Positions 31,927-43,023 of a stretch of DNA of 64,000 nt are shown one piece after another. How positions within the stretch are numbered: position 1 is the first letter of the stretch; each line of letters starts with the position of its first letter. The DNA lies in assembly GCA_032718475.1 (NCBI GenBank), contig JAUCBJ010007887.1, positions 59,418 to 123,417 on the forward strand, written 5' to 3'. Both the position numbers and the translations under genes were made by a program. The notes below the pieces were generated by a model, which saw nothing but the letters and a program-made list of their open reading frames with translations, was not told where the DNA came from and searched no databases. This stretch comes from Nemertoderma westbladi. Its lineage: Eukaryota; Xenacoelomorpha; Nemertodermatida; Nemertodermatidae.

Positions 31927-34900
31927 CCTGCGTGAGGGCAAGCCGAGAATGTCAGTTCGCCGACTACCCAGTCTCAACCCACCCCGATCAGTAATGGACA
32001 ACGAAACCTGCCGGCGCCAGCGATCACATTCTTCTCCCAGCCGTCTCCATCCGAGTTGGGGAGGGGTGACGACTCCCTCGATGATACATTGTTAGACACA
32101 TCTGACAGCGATTGCTCTTTTCATTCGCTGAGCGACACGTTGGTGCCTCGATGTTCCGCATACCGGGTCAGTAAGTCAGCCACATCGAGCCATGAAGGCG
32201 GTGGGTTGAGTCCGCTTGTCGGTTTGTCCATCGATGCCCGCGCGTGTCCACCTGTCGGTTTGTCTGTCACCACGAGTACGTCTGTCGGTTTGTCTGTCCC
32301 CACGGTTGGGTCGTGTAAAGGTCCCCCAGACCAGATGGGTCCCCCCATTCACAAGGGTCCCCCAGACCAGTTGGGTCCCCCCGCTCAACTGGGTCCTCCA
32401 GACCAGTTGGGTGTCCCAGACCAGTTGGGTCGCCCCGTTCACAAGGGTCCCCCCATTCATAAGGGTCCCCCCGTTTATAAGGTTCTCCCAGTTCAGCTGG
32501 GTCCCCTAGACCAGTTGGGTCCCCAAGACCAGTTGGGCCCCACAGATCAGCTGCCCCCCCCCCGTTCATAAGGGTCCCCCAGACCAGATGGGTCCCCCCA
32601 TTCATAACGGTCCCCCAGAACAGTTGGGTCCCCCCGTTCATAAGGGTCCCCAGACCAGTTGGGTCACCCCATTCATAAGGGACCCCTGCCCCCCGTTCAT
32701 AAGGGTCCTTCAGACCAGCTGGGTCCCCCCGTTCATAAGGGTCCCCCAGACCAGTTGGGTCCCCAAGACCAGTTGGGCCCCGCAGATCAGCTGGGACCCC
32801 CGTTCATAAGGGTCCCCCAGACCAGCTGGGCCCCCCATTTATAAGGGTCCCCCAGACCAGTTGGGTCACCCCGTTCATAAGGGTCCCCCGCCCCCCGTTC
32901 ATAAGGGTCCCCCAGACCAGCTGGATCCCCCCGTTCATAAGGGTCCCCCAGACCAGTTGGGTCCCCCCATTCATAAGGGTCCCCCGCCCCCCGTTCCTAA
33001 GGGACCCCCAGACCAGTTGGGTCCCCCCGTTCGTAAGGGCCCCCCTGTTTATCAGGGTCCCCCAGTTCAGTTGGGTCCCCCAGACCAGTTGGGTCCCTCA
33101 GACCAGTTGGGTCCCCCCGTTCAGTTGGGCCCCCCAGACCAGTTGGGTCCCCCAGACCAGTTGGATCCCCCAGACCAGTTGTGTCCCCCAGACCAGTTGG
33201 GTCCCCCAGACCAGTTGGGCCTTCCCCTTCATAAGGGTCCCACCGTTCATAATGGTCCCCCAGACCAGTTGGGTCCCCCCGTTCATAAGGGTCCCCTGCC
33301 CCCCGTTCATAAGGGTCCCCCAGATCAGTTGGGTCCCCCCGTTCACAAGGGTCTCCCCGTTCAGTTGGGCCCCCCAGACCAGTTGGGTCCCCCCATTCAT
33401 AAGTGTCCCCCAGACCAGCTGGGTCCCCCCGTTCACAAGGGTCCCCCCATTCAGTTGGGTCCCCCAGACCAGCTGGGTCCCCCCGTTCATAAGGGTCCCC
33501 CAGACCAGTTGGGTCCCCAAGACCAGTTGGGCCCCACAGATCACCTGGGCTCCCCCCCCCCCCGTTCATAAGGGTCCCCCAGACCAGCTGGGCCCCCCAG
33601 TTTATAAGGGTCCCCCAGACCAGTTGGTTACCCCGTTCATAAGGGTCCCCCAGACCAGCTGGGTCCCTCAGACCAGTTGGGTCCCTCAGACCAGTTGGGT
33701 CCCCCCGTTCAGTTGGGCCCCCCAGACCAGTTGGGTCCCCCAGACAGGTTGTGTCCCCCAGACCAGTTGGGTCCCCCAGACCAGTTGGGCCTTCCCCTTC
33801 ATAAGTGTCTCACCGTTCATAATGGTCCCCCAGACCAGTTGGGTCCCCCCGTTCATAAGGGTCCCCTGCCCCCCGTTCATAAGGCTCCCCCAGACCAGCT
33901 GGGCCCCCCATTTATAAGGGTCCCCCAGACCAGTTGGGTCACCCCGTTCATAAGGGTCCCCCGCCCCCCGTTCATAAGGGTCCCCCAGACCAGCTGGGTG
34001 CCCCCGTTCATAAGGGTCCCCCAGACCAGTTGGGTCCCCCCGTTCATAAGGGTCCCCCGCCCCCCGTTCATAAGGGACCCCCAGACCAGTTGGGTCCCCC
34101 TGTTAGTAAGGGCCCCCCAGTTTATCAGGGTCCCCCAGTTCAGTTGGGTCCCCCAGACCAGTTGGGTCCCTCAGACCAGTTGGGTCCCCCCATTCAGTTG
34201 GGCCCCCCAGACCAGTTGGGTCCCCCAGACCAGTTGGGCCTTCCCCTTCATAAGGGTCCCACCGTTCATAATGATCCCCCAGACCAGTTGGGTCCCCCCG
34301 TTCATAAGGGTCCCCTGCCCCCCATTCATAAGGGTCCCCCCGTTCACAAGGGTCCCCCCATTCAGTTGGGCCCCCCAGACCAGATGGGTCCCCCCATTCA
34401 TAAGGGTCCCCCAGGCCAGTTGGGTCCCCCCGTTCACAAGGGTCCCCCCGGTAGTTGGGTCCCCCAGACCAGTTGGTTCCCCCCGTACACAAGGGACCCC
34501 CCATTCAGCCGGGGCCCCCAGACCCGGGGTCAAGGGGGTTCCAGTTCCTTTGACGACACATTGCCCTTCGGCTCACACTGGACTCCTGACGCACCCCTCA
34601 ACTCGGACCCACAAGACCTGATGATGAGGGCCTTTGGGGCCCCCTTGGCGGGTAACTGTGCTCCGCCTGATGGATTGCGCCACCAGTGGAGGAGGGCCAC
34701 TCAATTACGCGGCTCCAAGTATAGACAGCCTGGGGGGGGGGGGGGGGGGGTGGGTCGCGATATGGGTGAGCTGTTGACGTCGGAAGCCACAGCTTTTGTG
34801 GCTGGTTTGAGACATAACGTCGCGAACGCGCGTTCCGAACGGATCCTCCTCGCAGACTCGCTGCTCCTACACCGGGACCCCAGGGTCATCAAAGCTGCGG

Positions 34901-35007
34901 ATATCCGACGCCTCCTCATCCGCCGACTCGAAATGTGGAGGTCAGGGCGGCTTGTGGCGCTGCTTCAGGAGGCGGAACGCTGCTCCAGTAAAGTTGGATC
35001 TGGAAGG
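31927..35007 (+). CDS. RLE-1 N-terminal ORF part (tandem copy 2, after BEL1)
   Basis: Continuation of the RLE-1 5' part begun at 12367. The N-terminal frame starts at 32056 (MGRGDDSLDD), runs into the hexapeptide array (to ~34530) and, in the frame 33934-35007, joins the array directly to FDDTLPFGSHWTPDAPL, a Gly run, then GELLTSEATAFVAGLRHNV, RRLLIRRLEMWRSGRL and LLQEAERCSSK. That last helical part precedes the RT in this LINE group, and its continuation [17 protein letters not shown] is found at 37046 on the far side of RTE-2. The G-run has 19 G here and 14 in copy 1, which changes the frame. Internal shifts mean no single frame spans the whole segment. Function of the GPP array is unknown. 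Confidence 0.7.
32318..34535. repeat. 18/36-bp coding minisatellite in RLE-1, copy 2
   Basis: Same GPPDQL/GPPVHK cassettes as 8730-10925, in nearly the same order. A few units differ (extra cassette near 32881, shorter C-run near 32552, end shortened near 34524), so the array has changed little since the duplication. Confidence 0.9.
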
Positions 35008-37040
35008 CTACTACTACTACTAATAGGATCGGCATGCTGCATTGCAGCTGCATTTTTAAGAATGCTGTGCCGGCTTGTCAACAAAATTGCACCCCCACAA
35101 CTCCCTATCACCCATGACATTTGCTAGATCATCCGCATCTTTAAGGCCAGTGTCCTTTAAGATGCGTCTCAAGAAAGTCATGGGCTGTCCACCTTGCTTA
35201 TTCACTCCATGAGGCTGCCAAAGTACAAGATTATGCACTGGCTGGTCCTCACGGCGAAAGCAATGTCCTGCAAAGCGGAGGCGATTTTGTTCTAGTGTCA
35301 AGCTTGGGGGAACCAATGAGACACCTCCAATGTTATATAGTGTCTGGTTGGAGATGTGTGCATTGTACTTGACACAATGTACCCGGCGTAGCATTCTTGT
35401 GAATGTGCCATCCAGAGATTTGGTGTCCTCAGCAGTTAGAGCCCAGCATGGACTCCCGTAGAGGAGTACTGGAACTACTGCTGCTCTAAATAATTGGACC
35501 TTAAGTTTCCGATTAATTCTAGGTGACTTCCAAATCCTGGAAAGCCTATTCAAGGCTGCCCATGCCTTTCCCTTACGTATTCGAAGGTCCTCACCTGACT
35601 TCCGGATCCATGATCCCAGGTAACAGAAGTCGTCCACATGCTCAAGCATACCATCCTTTGAGTTTATGCTCATCCGATCAGAGACTTGCTCAGCACTTTC
35701 AAAGTTAACTGTCAGAATTTTGGTCTTTCTGGAGTTAATAAAAAGACCAACACTAGAAGCAGCATGTTCTAATGAGCTGAGGAGCCGCTGGGCTCCCTCT
35801 AATGATTCTGAGAGTACTCCTAAGTCATCAGCAAAGTCTAGATCAGTTAGGTACTTGGCAGGATTTCCTCGACTTCTGGAGCCAGTAGGTGGAGTTATCA
35901 TCACCCCATCATCATTATGATGATCTAAGGACATGCGTAGAACATAGTCAACCACAATAATGAACAAGAATGGTGCAAGTGTGTCTCCTTGGAGGACGCC
36001 CCATAACACTTCAAATGGTTCTGTGTCACCGTCAACAGTAGACACAAATGTTGTCGAACCATCGTATACTGATCTGATTGCTGCAATAATTTCATCAGGA
36101 ATCCCATATAATGAAAGTATGCTGAACATACGTGAGCGAGAGACTGAATCAAAGGCCTTGAAGAAGTCAACAAAGATAACAGCCAGATGCCTGTCTTTCT
36201 TTTTTGATAACTCTTCTATTATCCTTCTAAGTGCCAAAATGGGCTCCATGGTCCCACGACCTTTACGGAACCCATTCTGATTTCCACGTAGCAGTCTCTC
36301 AATGGGATCCCTGATGCGATTTAATAGAATTCTATTGTATAGTTTTGCAGCAATCGAGATCAATGAGATTCCCCGAAAAGAACCATAGAGTGTTAGGTTG
36401 CCCTTCTTGGGAACTGGCACCAACTTATTTGTTTTCATTTCTTGTGGGACTCTTGTTGTACGGTACATGTCTACTATGATGGGATAGATGAGCTTTAAAC
36501 ACTCAGGTATTTTAAAGACCTCAGGGGGAACACCATCTACTCCACTGGCACGATTGGTCTTAATGCTCTTTGCAGCAGCCTTCACTTCTGCAAAGGAGAT
36601 ATCGCCAATGGGAATATCTGGGAGTACAGACTCAGACACTTTTACTTCTATAAAGTTATCAGGCAATACCCTGTCATTATTGAGGAGCTTTTCAAAGTGG
36701 GCTTTCCAACCATTGAGGCGATCGGCTGGTGATTCAGCCTTAACTTGGTGGTTGGTTGGCTTTTCCGCCCAGTAAGCAGATTGATCGATTTCCATGCCTG
36801 GGATGATTGCCTGCTGTCGTCAGCATCATTGATGGCATCAACCTGTTGGTTTATTAGCTCCTGTAGATTAACAGAGTACTGCCTGTTCAGGGACCTAGAT
36901 GCAGCTTTAACTGCATTCTTGGCCGCTGTAGTCTGTTTGAGTCGGGACTCTTTCTGCGCCTTATGAAGGTCATTTCGGCACTTCTGAATTTTGTTGTCAG
37001 TCCAGGGGGCCCTTTTCCTGTTTCGAGAAGGCAGACCAAA
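35008..37040 (-). pseudogene. RTE-2: RTE-like LINE inserted in RLE-1
   Basis: Minus-strand copy with the (TAG)n tail at 35008 and a 579-codon RT frame (35056-36795). Motifs include VFVDFFKAFDSV-type motif A (VIFVDFFKAFDSV), WGVLQGDTLAPFLF (motif B), LDFADDLGVLS (motif C) and the C-terminal LYGSPCWALT. Upstream, a linker ([18 protein letters not shown]) is in another frame because one base is missing near 36746 relative to the copy at 49853. The 5' end is truncated before any endonuclease. The right boundary near 37040 is approximate; RLE-1 coding resumes at about 37046. No clear target duplication was found. Confidence 0.85.
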
Positions 37041-39711
37041 GCCAAGACCCCGGAGGGGGACAAAGACCACACAGTACGAGTTTTTACTCGCCTGTTGTTG
37101 GAGGGCAAAGTGAGGAGCGCGGTTCGGTGGGTCACAAATCGTGAGGGTGGGGGGGGGGGGGGGGGGTGTTAGACCCAGATGATGATGCCATCGATGCTGA
37201 GGGAAGAAAGGTTAAGGTCATCGACCTTCTTCGTGCCAAGCATCCCCCTGCCTCCCCACCTACACCTGAGGCCCTTATCCAACTCAATGAGGACCTCCCA
37301 ATCTGGGTCAACGTCGACATTACTGCCTCCCACATAGAGTCCTCCACGCGTCGACTCCCTGGAGGTGCTGGACCTGCCGGTTCCGATTCAACCCGCTGGG
37401 GCAATTACCTCCTTCGTTATGGCGCTCACAGCGAACGCCTCTGGGACGCCTTTGCTGAGATAGCACGTTCCCTTTCCAACGCTGTCGTACCCTGGGAGTC
37501 GGTGTGCGCCCTGATGTCCTGTCATCTGATTGCCCTGGATAAGTGCCTGGGGGTCTGCCCAATCGGCATCGGGGAGTGTTTACGGCGGATTCTCGGCTGA
37601 TCCTTGGCTGAAGCGACGGGGGATGACGTCACCGCGACCTGTGGCGCCGAGCAGCTCTCCGCCGGCACATCAGCCGGTGTCGAGGCCGCCGTCCACATGA
37701 TGGCGGAGTTTTTTGAGGACCACAAGGAGGACGGCTGGGGAGTTCTCCTCATCGACGTGTCCAACGCGTTCAACTCGATGAACCGGATGGCCGCGTTGTG
37801 GAACGCTCGTCAGCTGTGGCCCAGGTGCTCCCTGTTTTTGTTTAACTGCTACAGGGGGGAAAAATGCTAATTATTAGAGGGACCAATGTGGTTTTATTTA
37901 GTGAGGAGGGAACCACCCAGGGCGATCCCCTGGTATACCGACCGGTATACTCCCCCTCATCCACCACCTGAGAAAGCCCCCCCTCATTCAGAACGGGTTT
38001 GCCGACGACTCAGCGGCAGCTGGCAGACTCCTCCTGATCCTGGAATGGTTCAGGGAACTGAAACGTCATGGCCCCACCCTCGGATACTATCCGGAACCCT
38101 CCAAGAGCTACCTCATCATAGCTTCACAGTACGAGGAGGAGGCTCGTAGAGTTTTCGCTGGCCAGGAGATAAACATAGTATCGGGTCACCTTTTCCTGGG
38201 CGGGTATCTTGGTGGGACTGCAGAGCGATTGGGTTACGTTCAGGCCAAAGTTGCTGCGTGGGTCGCATCGGTTGATCGTCTCTCCAAGATGGCCAAGGCC
38301 CAACCCCAAGCCACGTTCGCTGCCATGGCCGGCTCCCTCCAACGGGAGTGGGTCTACCTCCAGCGCGTAACCCCAGACTGTGACGACGAGTACCAGGTGC
38401 TGGAGGACGCGCTGACTGAGCGTTTCCTTCCCACAGTGTTTGGCGGACCGATCTCCCCAAACGAGCGTTGTCTGTTCGGCCTCTCCCCTAGCACTGCAGG
38501 TCTCGGACTGCGGAACCCGGTTTCTGAGGCGGCCCACTCGTTCGACATATCGCGAGCTGGAACCCGGACTATCGCGCAGTCACTATTGGGAGATTGGCAG
38601 TTCTCGCTCACGGACCACCGTAACTGTTTACACCGAGCGCGGAAAGAAGGACGGGACCAACAGCTCAGAAGGGAGAAGGCCAGTCTGGAGGCTGTGCTGG
38701 ACGAGTTCCCACAGGCCCGCCGTCGGACAGTCGAGCACGCCACCAACTTCCGCTCCAGTGGGTGGATTTCCTCCCTCCCGATAGCCAAACACCAACTTGA
38801 TCTCTCCCCCATGGAGTTCTGGGATGCTCTTGCAATCCGGTACGGCCACCCCCTGGCGGCAGTGCTGAGTCGGTGCGACGGGTGCAGGGCCGCCTTCGAT
38901 TTAAACCACAGTCGAAATTGTAAAAAAGGCGGCCTCGTAGTCCAAAGACATAACGAGCCCCGGGATGTGGTCGGTGATCTCGCGGCGCACGCGTTCGGGC
39001 CCCGGAACGTCACCCTCGAGCCGGTGGTCCGCGAACAGCAGGGAGTAGACAGAGCAGCAGGCCTTCGGTGTGATGTGGGGATTCGGGGTGCGCTAAACCC
39101 ACAGACACAGGCGTTGATCGATATTCGGGTTGTAAACCTTGACGCCGGGTCATATGCGGATCGCACCCCAATGTCTGTCCTCGAGTCGGCCGAAGACCAG
39201 AAGAAGAGGCTGTACGCGGACGCAGTGATGGCCCGACGGGGCGACTTCTCGCCGTTTGTCGCCTCCTGCGTTCTCGCGCCGCAAGCGAACCATCTTCTCC
39301 ATGTGGTGGCAGACCGGCTGCACCGATCGTGGGGGCGGCCCTATAGCGTCACAATGGGCTGGATCCGTACGCGGGTTCAGTTGGCTATTATTAGAGAGGC
39401 CACCCACTGTCTGTGGGGCTCCCGCACTAAGTGGAGGAGCGCTCAGGGGCTGGATGATGGCGCAGGGTTACCAGAAAGCTGGCAACCGGTATAGTACTGT
39501 AGTACAAGCGCTGCTTTATACAGCAGCATGTTAATAGGTATGAATTTTGTAAATAGTGTTGCCTGGCAATGATAGTGGTGTAGGTAGGACGTGTATGTAT
39601 ATATGTATGACGTGTACGTGTAGGTAGGACGACTGTATAGTGTATATTTATGCTGATATATACATCTAAAGTAATTCTATAATTACATAATTGCAAAATA
39701 ATTAAAAAAAA
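37041..39711 (+). pseudogene. RLE-1 RT and restriction-like endonuclease part, with 3' UTR
   Basis: Coding resumes with [17 protein letters not shown], then a run of 18 G (37149-37166) in the NREGGG(V)LDPDD region, IGECLRRILG, RT motif A LLIDVSNAFNSMNR (~37740), motif B EEGTTQGDP (~37915), motif C NGFADDSAAAG (~37997), and the 38229-39494 frame. That frame holds the thumb region, a CCHC knuckle CDGCRAAFDLNHSRNC (~38876), GGLVVQRHNEPRD and a PD-(D/E)XK-like ALIDIRVVNLDAG. Frameshifts lie between the blocks, one close to motif B where sequence is also missing, so the copy is dead. The 3' UTR of ~215 bp ends in an A-rich run before the 15-bp duplication at 39712. It would have supplied target nicking and reverse transcription. 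Confidence 0.82.
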
Positions 39712-40760
39712 AATTATGAACATGAATGGTACAAGTGTGTCTCCCTGGAGGACGCCCCATAACACTTCAAATTGTTCTGTGTCACTGTTAACAGTAGACA
39801 CAACTGTTGTCGAACCATCGTATACTGATCTGATTGCTGCAATAATTTCATCAGGAATCCCATATAATGAAAGTATGCTGAACATACGTGAGCGAGAGAC
39901 TGAATCAAAGTCCTTGAAGAAGTCAACAAAGATAACAGCCAGATGCCTGTCTTTCTTTTTTGATAACTCTTCAACTATTCTATAATTATCCTATTATCCT
40001 ATCCTATCAATCAAGTGCCAAAATGGGCTCCATGGTCCCACGACCTTTACGGAACCCATTCTGATTTCCATGGAGCAGTCTCTCAATGGGATCCCTGATG
40101 CGATTTAATATAATTCTATTGTATAGCTTTGCAGCAATCGAGATCAATGAGATTCCCCGAAAAGAACCATAGAGTGTTAGGTTGCCCTTCTTGGGAACTG
40201 GCACCAACTTATTTGTTTTCATTTCTTGTGGGACTCTTGTTGTTCTGTACATGTCTACTATGATGGGATAGATGAGCTTTAAACACTCAGGTATTTTAAA
40301 GACCTGAGGGGGAACACCATTGACCAACACGATTGGTCTTAGTGCTCTTTGTAGCAGCCTTCACTACGGCAAAGGAGATATCACCAATGGGAATATCTGG
40401 GAGTACAGACTCAGACACTTTTACTTCTATAAAGTTATCAGGCAATACCCTGTCATTATTGAGGAGCTTTTCAAAGTGGACCTTCCAACCATTGAGGCGA
40501 TCGGCTGGTGATTCAGCCTTAACCTTGGTGGTTGGTTGGCCTTTTCAACCAGCAAGCAAGTTGATCGATCTCCATGCCTGGGATGATTGCCTGCTGTCGT
40601 CAGCATCATTGATGGCATCAACCTGTTGGTTTATTAGCTCCTGTAAATTAACAGAGTACTGCCTGTTCAGGGACCTAGATGCAGACTTAACTGCATTCTT
40701 GGCTGCTGTAGTCTGTTTGAGTCGGGACTCTTTCTGCGCCTTGTAGGATCTTGGATCCTT
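39712..40760 (-). pseudogene. RTE-1: 5' half of the RTE-like LINE
   Basis: Minus-strand sequence coding the linker and RT up to motif B (VDFFKDFDSV, LYGIPDEIIAAI, GVLQGDTLVPFMF), with frame breaks and a local insertion near 39975-40015. It begins exactly where the left half at 7123-8077 stops, with AATTATGAACATGAA shared. Its outer end (after CTTTCTGCGCCTTG, about 40743) is followed by the 28-bp duplication at 40761-40788. Between 40743 and 40760 lie bases not matched in other copies. The two halves are one insertion separated by 31.6 kb. Confidence 0.8.
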
Positions 40761-40788
40761 GGTCAAGGATCATGTCATTGTGGTCAAT
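40761..40788. repeat. 28-bp target-site duplication of RTE-1, right copy
   Basis: Partner of 7095-7122; the two differences are T/C and A/G near the start. Confidence 0.75.
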
Positions 40789-41245
40789 AGTAGTCGATCT
40801 TGACTTGTAGGATGTAGACTCTCTCAACTGATGGAACTGGAGTCTCTGGTAAGCGTCGAATCATAACCCCGCTCCCCCCGCCGCCCACTGTATGGACCTC
40901 CTGGTGGTGGCTAGGAACAGATTTGCCTACCCCCTGTAGGGTAGGGTCGCTCAGCTGGTCCCAAAATAACAGTCTGTTCTTGCTCGAATACCGCTCTGAC
41001 ATCTACATTTGGATCAAGTCCTCTTGCGTTTTGGGTTCATATCTATTATTGAATACTATATATTCTATCAACAAATATCCCTCTAAGGTGATATCTGTCA
41101 TGATATCACTGACATCAAATATAACTGTATAAATGGGGTCGAACCATAAATTAGGGTACGGACCTAATTTTTTTGGCTTAAATTATAGTATGGGGGTGGA
41201 GTAACACAAAGCAGTCCATAAAAACTTCTGAGACCTTATTTTCTT
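40789..41245 (+). other. Intron between RTE-1 and SINE, nothing recognised
   Basis: Mixed-composition sequence. A short minus-strand open frame (about 40784-41002) has no recognisable domain. A local inverted repeat GATATCTGTCATGATATC lies near 41090. Confidence 0.4.
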
Positions 41246-41440
41246 AGAACTTTACTCCACAGTGGAAACTCAAGTACTCATTTAGCTACCACTCAAGGAT
41301 GCAAGGCAGAGATGTGCCCTGGCTTGTCCCTTTAAAGCATTCGTGCCGAAACGAAAACTGCCCTGGCCCATGTGGGGATCGAACCCACGACCTACGGGAG
41401 ATGTGAATTCAATGCAACCACTACACCAAGGTGGAACCTT
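41246..41440 (-). mobile_element. tRNA-derived SINE, copy 2
   Basis: Reverse complement of 4001-4195, with a perfect five-pair T-arm stem (GTGGG...CCCAC) around the B box GGTTCGATCC and the A-box-like TGGTGTAGTGG. The end beyond GAGTAAAGTTCT differs from copy 1. Confidence 0.8.
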
Positions 41441-42959
41441 TATAGCAATGAATCTGAAACTTCGCGCCACTTGTAATGACATCACCAGAAACGGAACATA
41501 AGCGAAATTCAACTTTTCCTGCCAGTTCATCTACTCGAAGCCCTCGTAATTTACATATTCATATTAGTTCATCTTGCATCTCGACCGCCTGACACTCAAC
41601 TACTCTTCTCCATCGTCCGGTATTCTTTGGATCTTTGTTGGAACATTTCTCACCGCAAATAATACAACTCCGTTGAGTCAGTTTTTACTGGATCGCAACC
41701 GTTTAGGAGCTTTGATACCATCACCACTTCCACTTTGAGATGGCATATTTTCGCTAAATTTTTCAATAAGAAATATCACAGAATTGTTCTAGAACAATAA
41801 TTTACAAACACATTATACTAAATTTTTTATTTAATAACAATAATTATTTTTCTGGAACATTTTTTAAAAACAAAATATCACTGTACATTATGTGTTAAAT
41901 TGCGATGCATTGAATTGTGTGTTTTTCCATATTTAAAAAGTAACAATTAATAATTCATAAATAAAGGCAAAGGAAAATATGATTTTTAAAACTATTAGCT
42001 AGTACAAAAATACTAGCCCATTACAATACCCTTGCAAAATACTACCACATTTCCAAAACGTAACTGTTTGATGTAAAGCATCTCTTAGAAAAAAATGAAT
42101 TTTAAATTTTTAAAAAAAGCTATTTTTTTTAAAAGTGTAAAAAAAAATTTTTTTTGTAGAAAAAAGTTTTATTAAGTTAAATAGCTTATATTAGAATATA
42201 GAATAGATCTAGAATATTAATTACTAGTTTTAGTAATATATTCATTCTAGAACATTAAAAAAAGTAGTGCAACATTTAAAAAAAAGTTACTATAAATCCT
42301 GGAAAGTCAGCATATATACTATACTATAATGCCGTTAGTTAGAGGCACTACTGGAGGAAGGGCGATATATACAGACAACACACTTCCTCCTATAAGGATA
42401 GTACTAGATCGTGACAACAGTCGAAAACAGGCTAAACAAGCGAAAACAGATGGAATGTAGGGAAACCAGACGAAAACAGTTAGATCGTTTAAAAATAATC
42501 ACCCATGCATCCAGGTGATAGTAGATATTGAAGATAACTAGGTGTAATAATAGATTTCAAATTTAGTGGCATTTATGATCTCCTTTTAATTAAGATGACG
42601 TTCTACCCATGTACAATAACACTGCTCATAACAGTGCCCGTACTGCCATACCGGTTGTACAGCACAGTAGTGACTGTTTATTATTTATTTATTATTTATT
42701 ATTACTATTTATTATTATTGCAAAGATGCACTTTATTGATTGTTATACAGTACTGTAGTAGTAGCTAGTACTGTAACGAGTACGAGTACTATCCCACATA
42801 TATCAGCAGCTTGTGGATCGATCAACTCATACACAGTACACACTTCTAATTATAGCCAAATTATAGACCAAAGCCGGTATCTAAATCTGCCTGTCAGCCT
42901 ACTAATTACTTTAAACTGATTCTGATTTTGATATTGGTTTTTTATTGATATTGTGGAAT
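41441..42959 (+). other. AT-rich intron, no gene seen
   Basis: Long A/T runs (notably 42090-42165) and scattered AATATT/TAGAACATT motifs. No protein or RNA gene was recognised. The last few hundred bases may include the 5' UTR of the following LINE. Confidence 0.45.
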
Positions 42960-43023
42960 TCAACGCCTAGTTGCACAGCAAAGTACAAAGCGACAGACCC
43001 TAGCAAAAAAGTAAAGAGAGAAT

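Noticed and set aside
35008-37045. Clear target-site duplication for RTE-2
   Set aside because: Only a weak likeness (GGATCTGGAAGG versus CCCGGAGGG) could be found, too little to claim.
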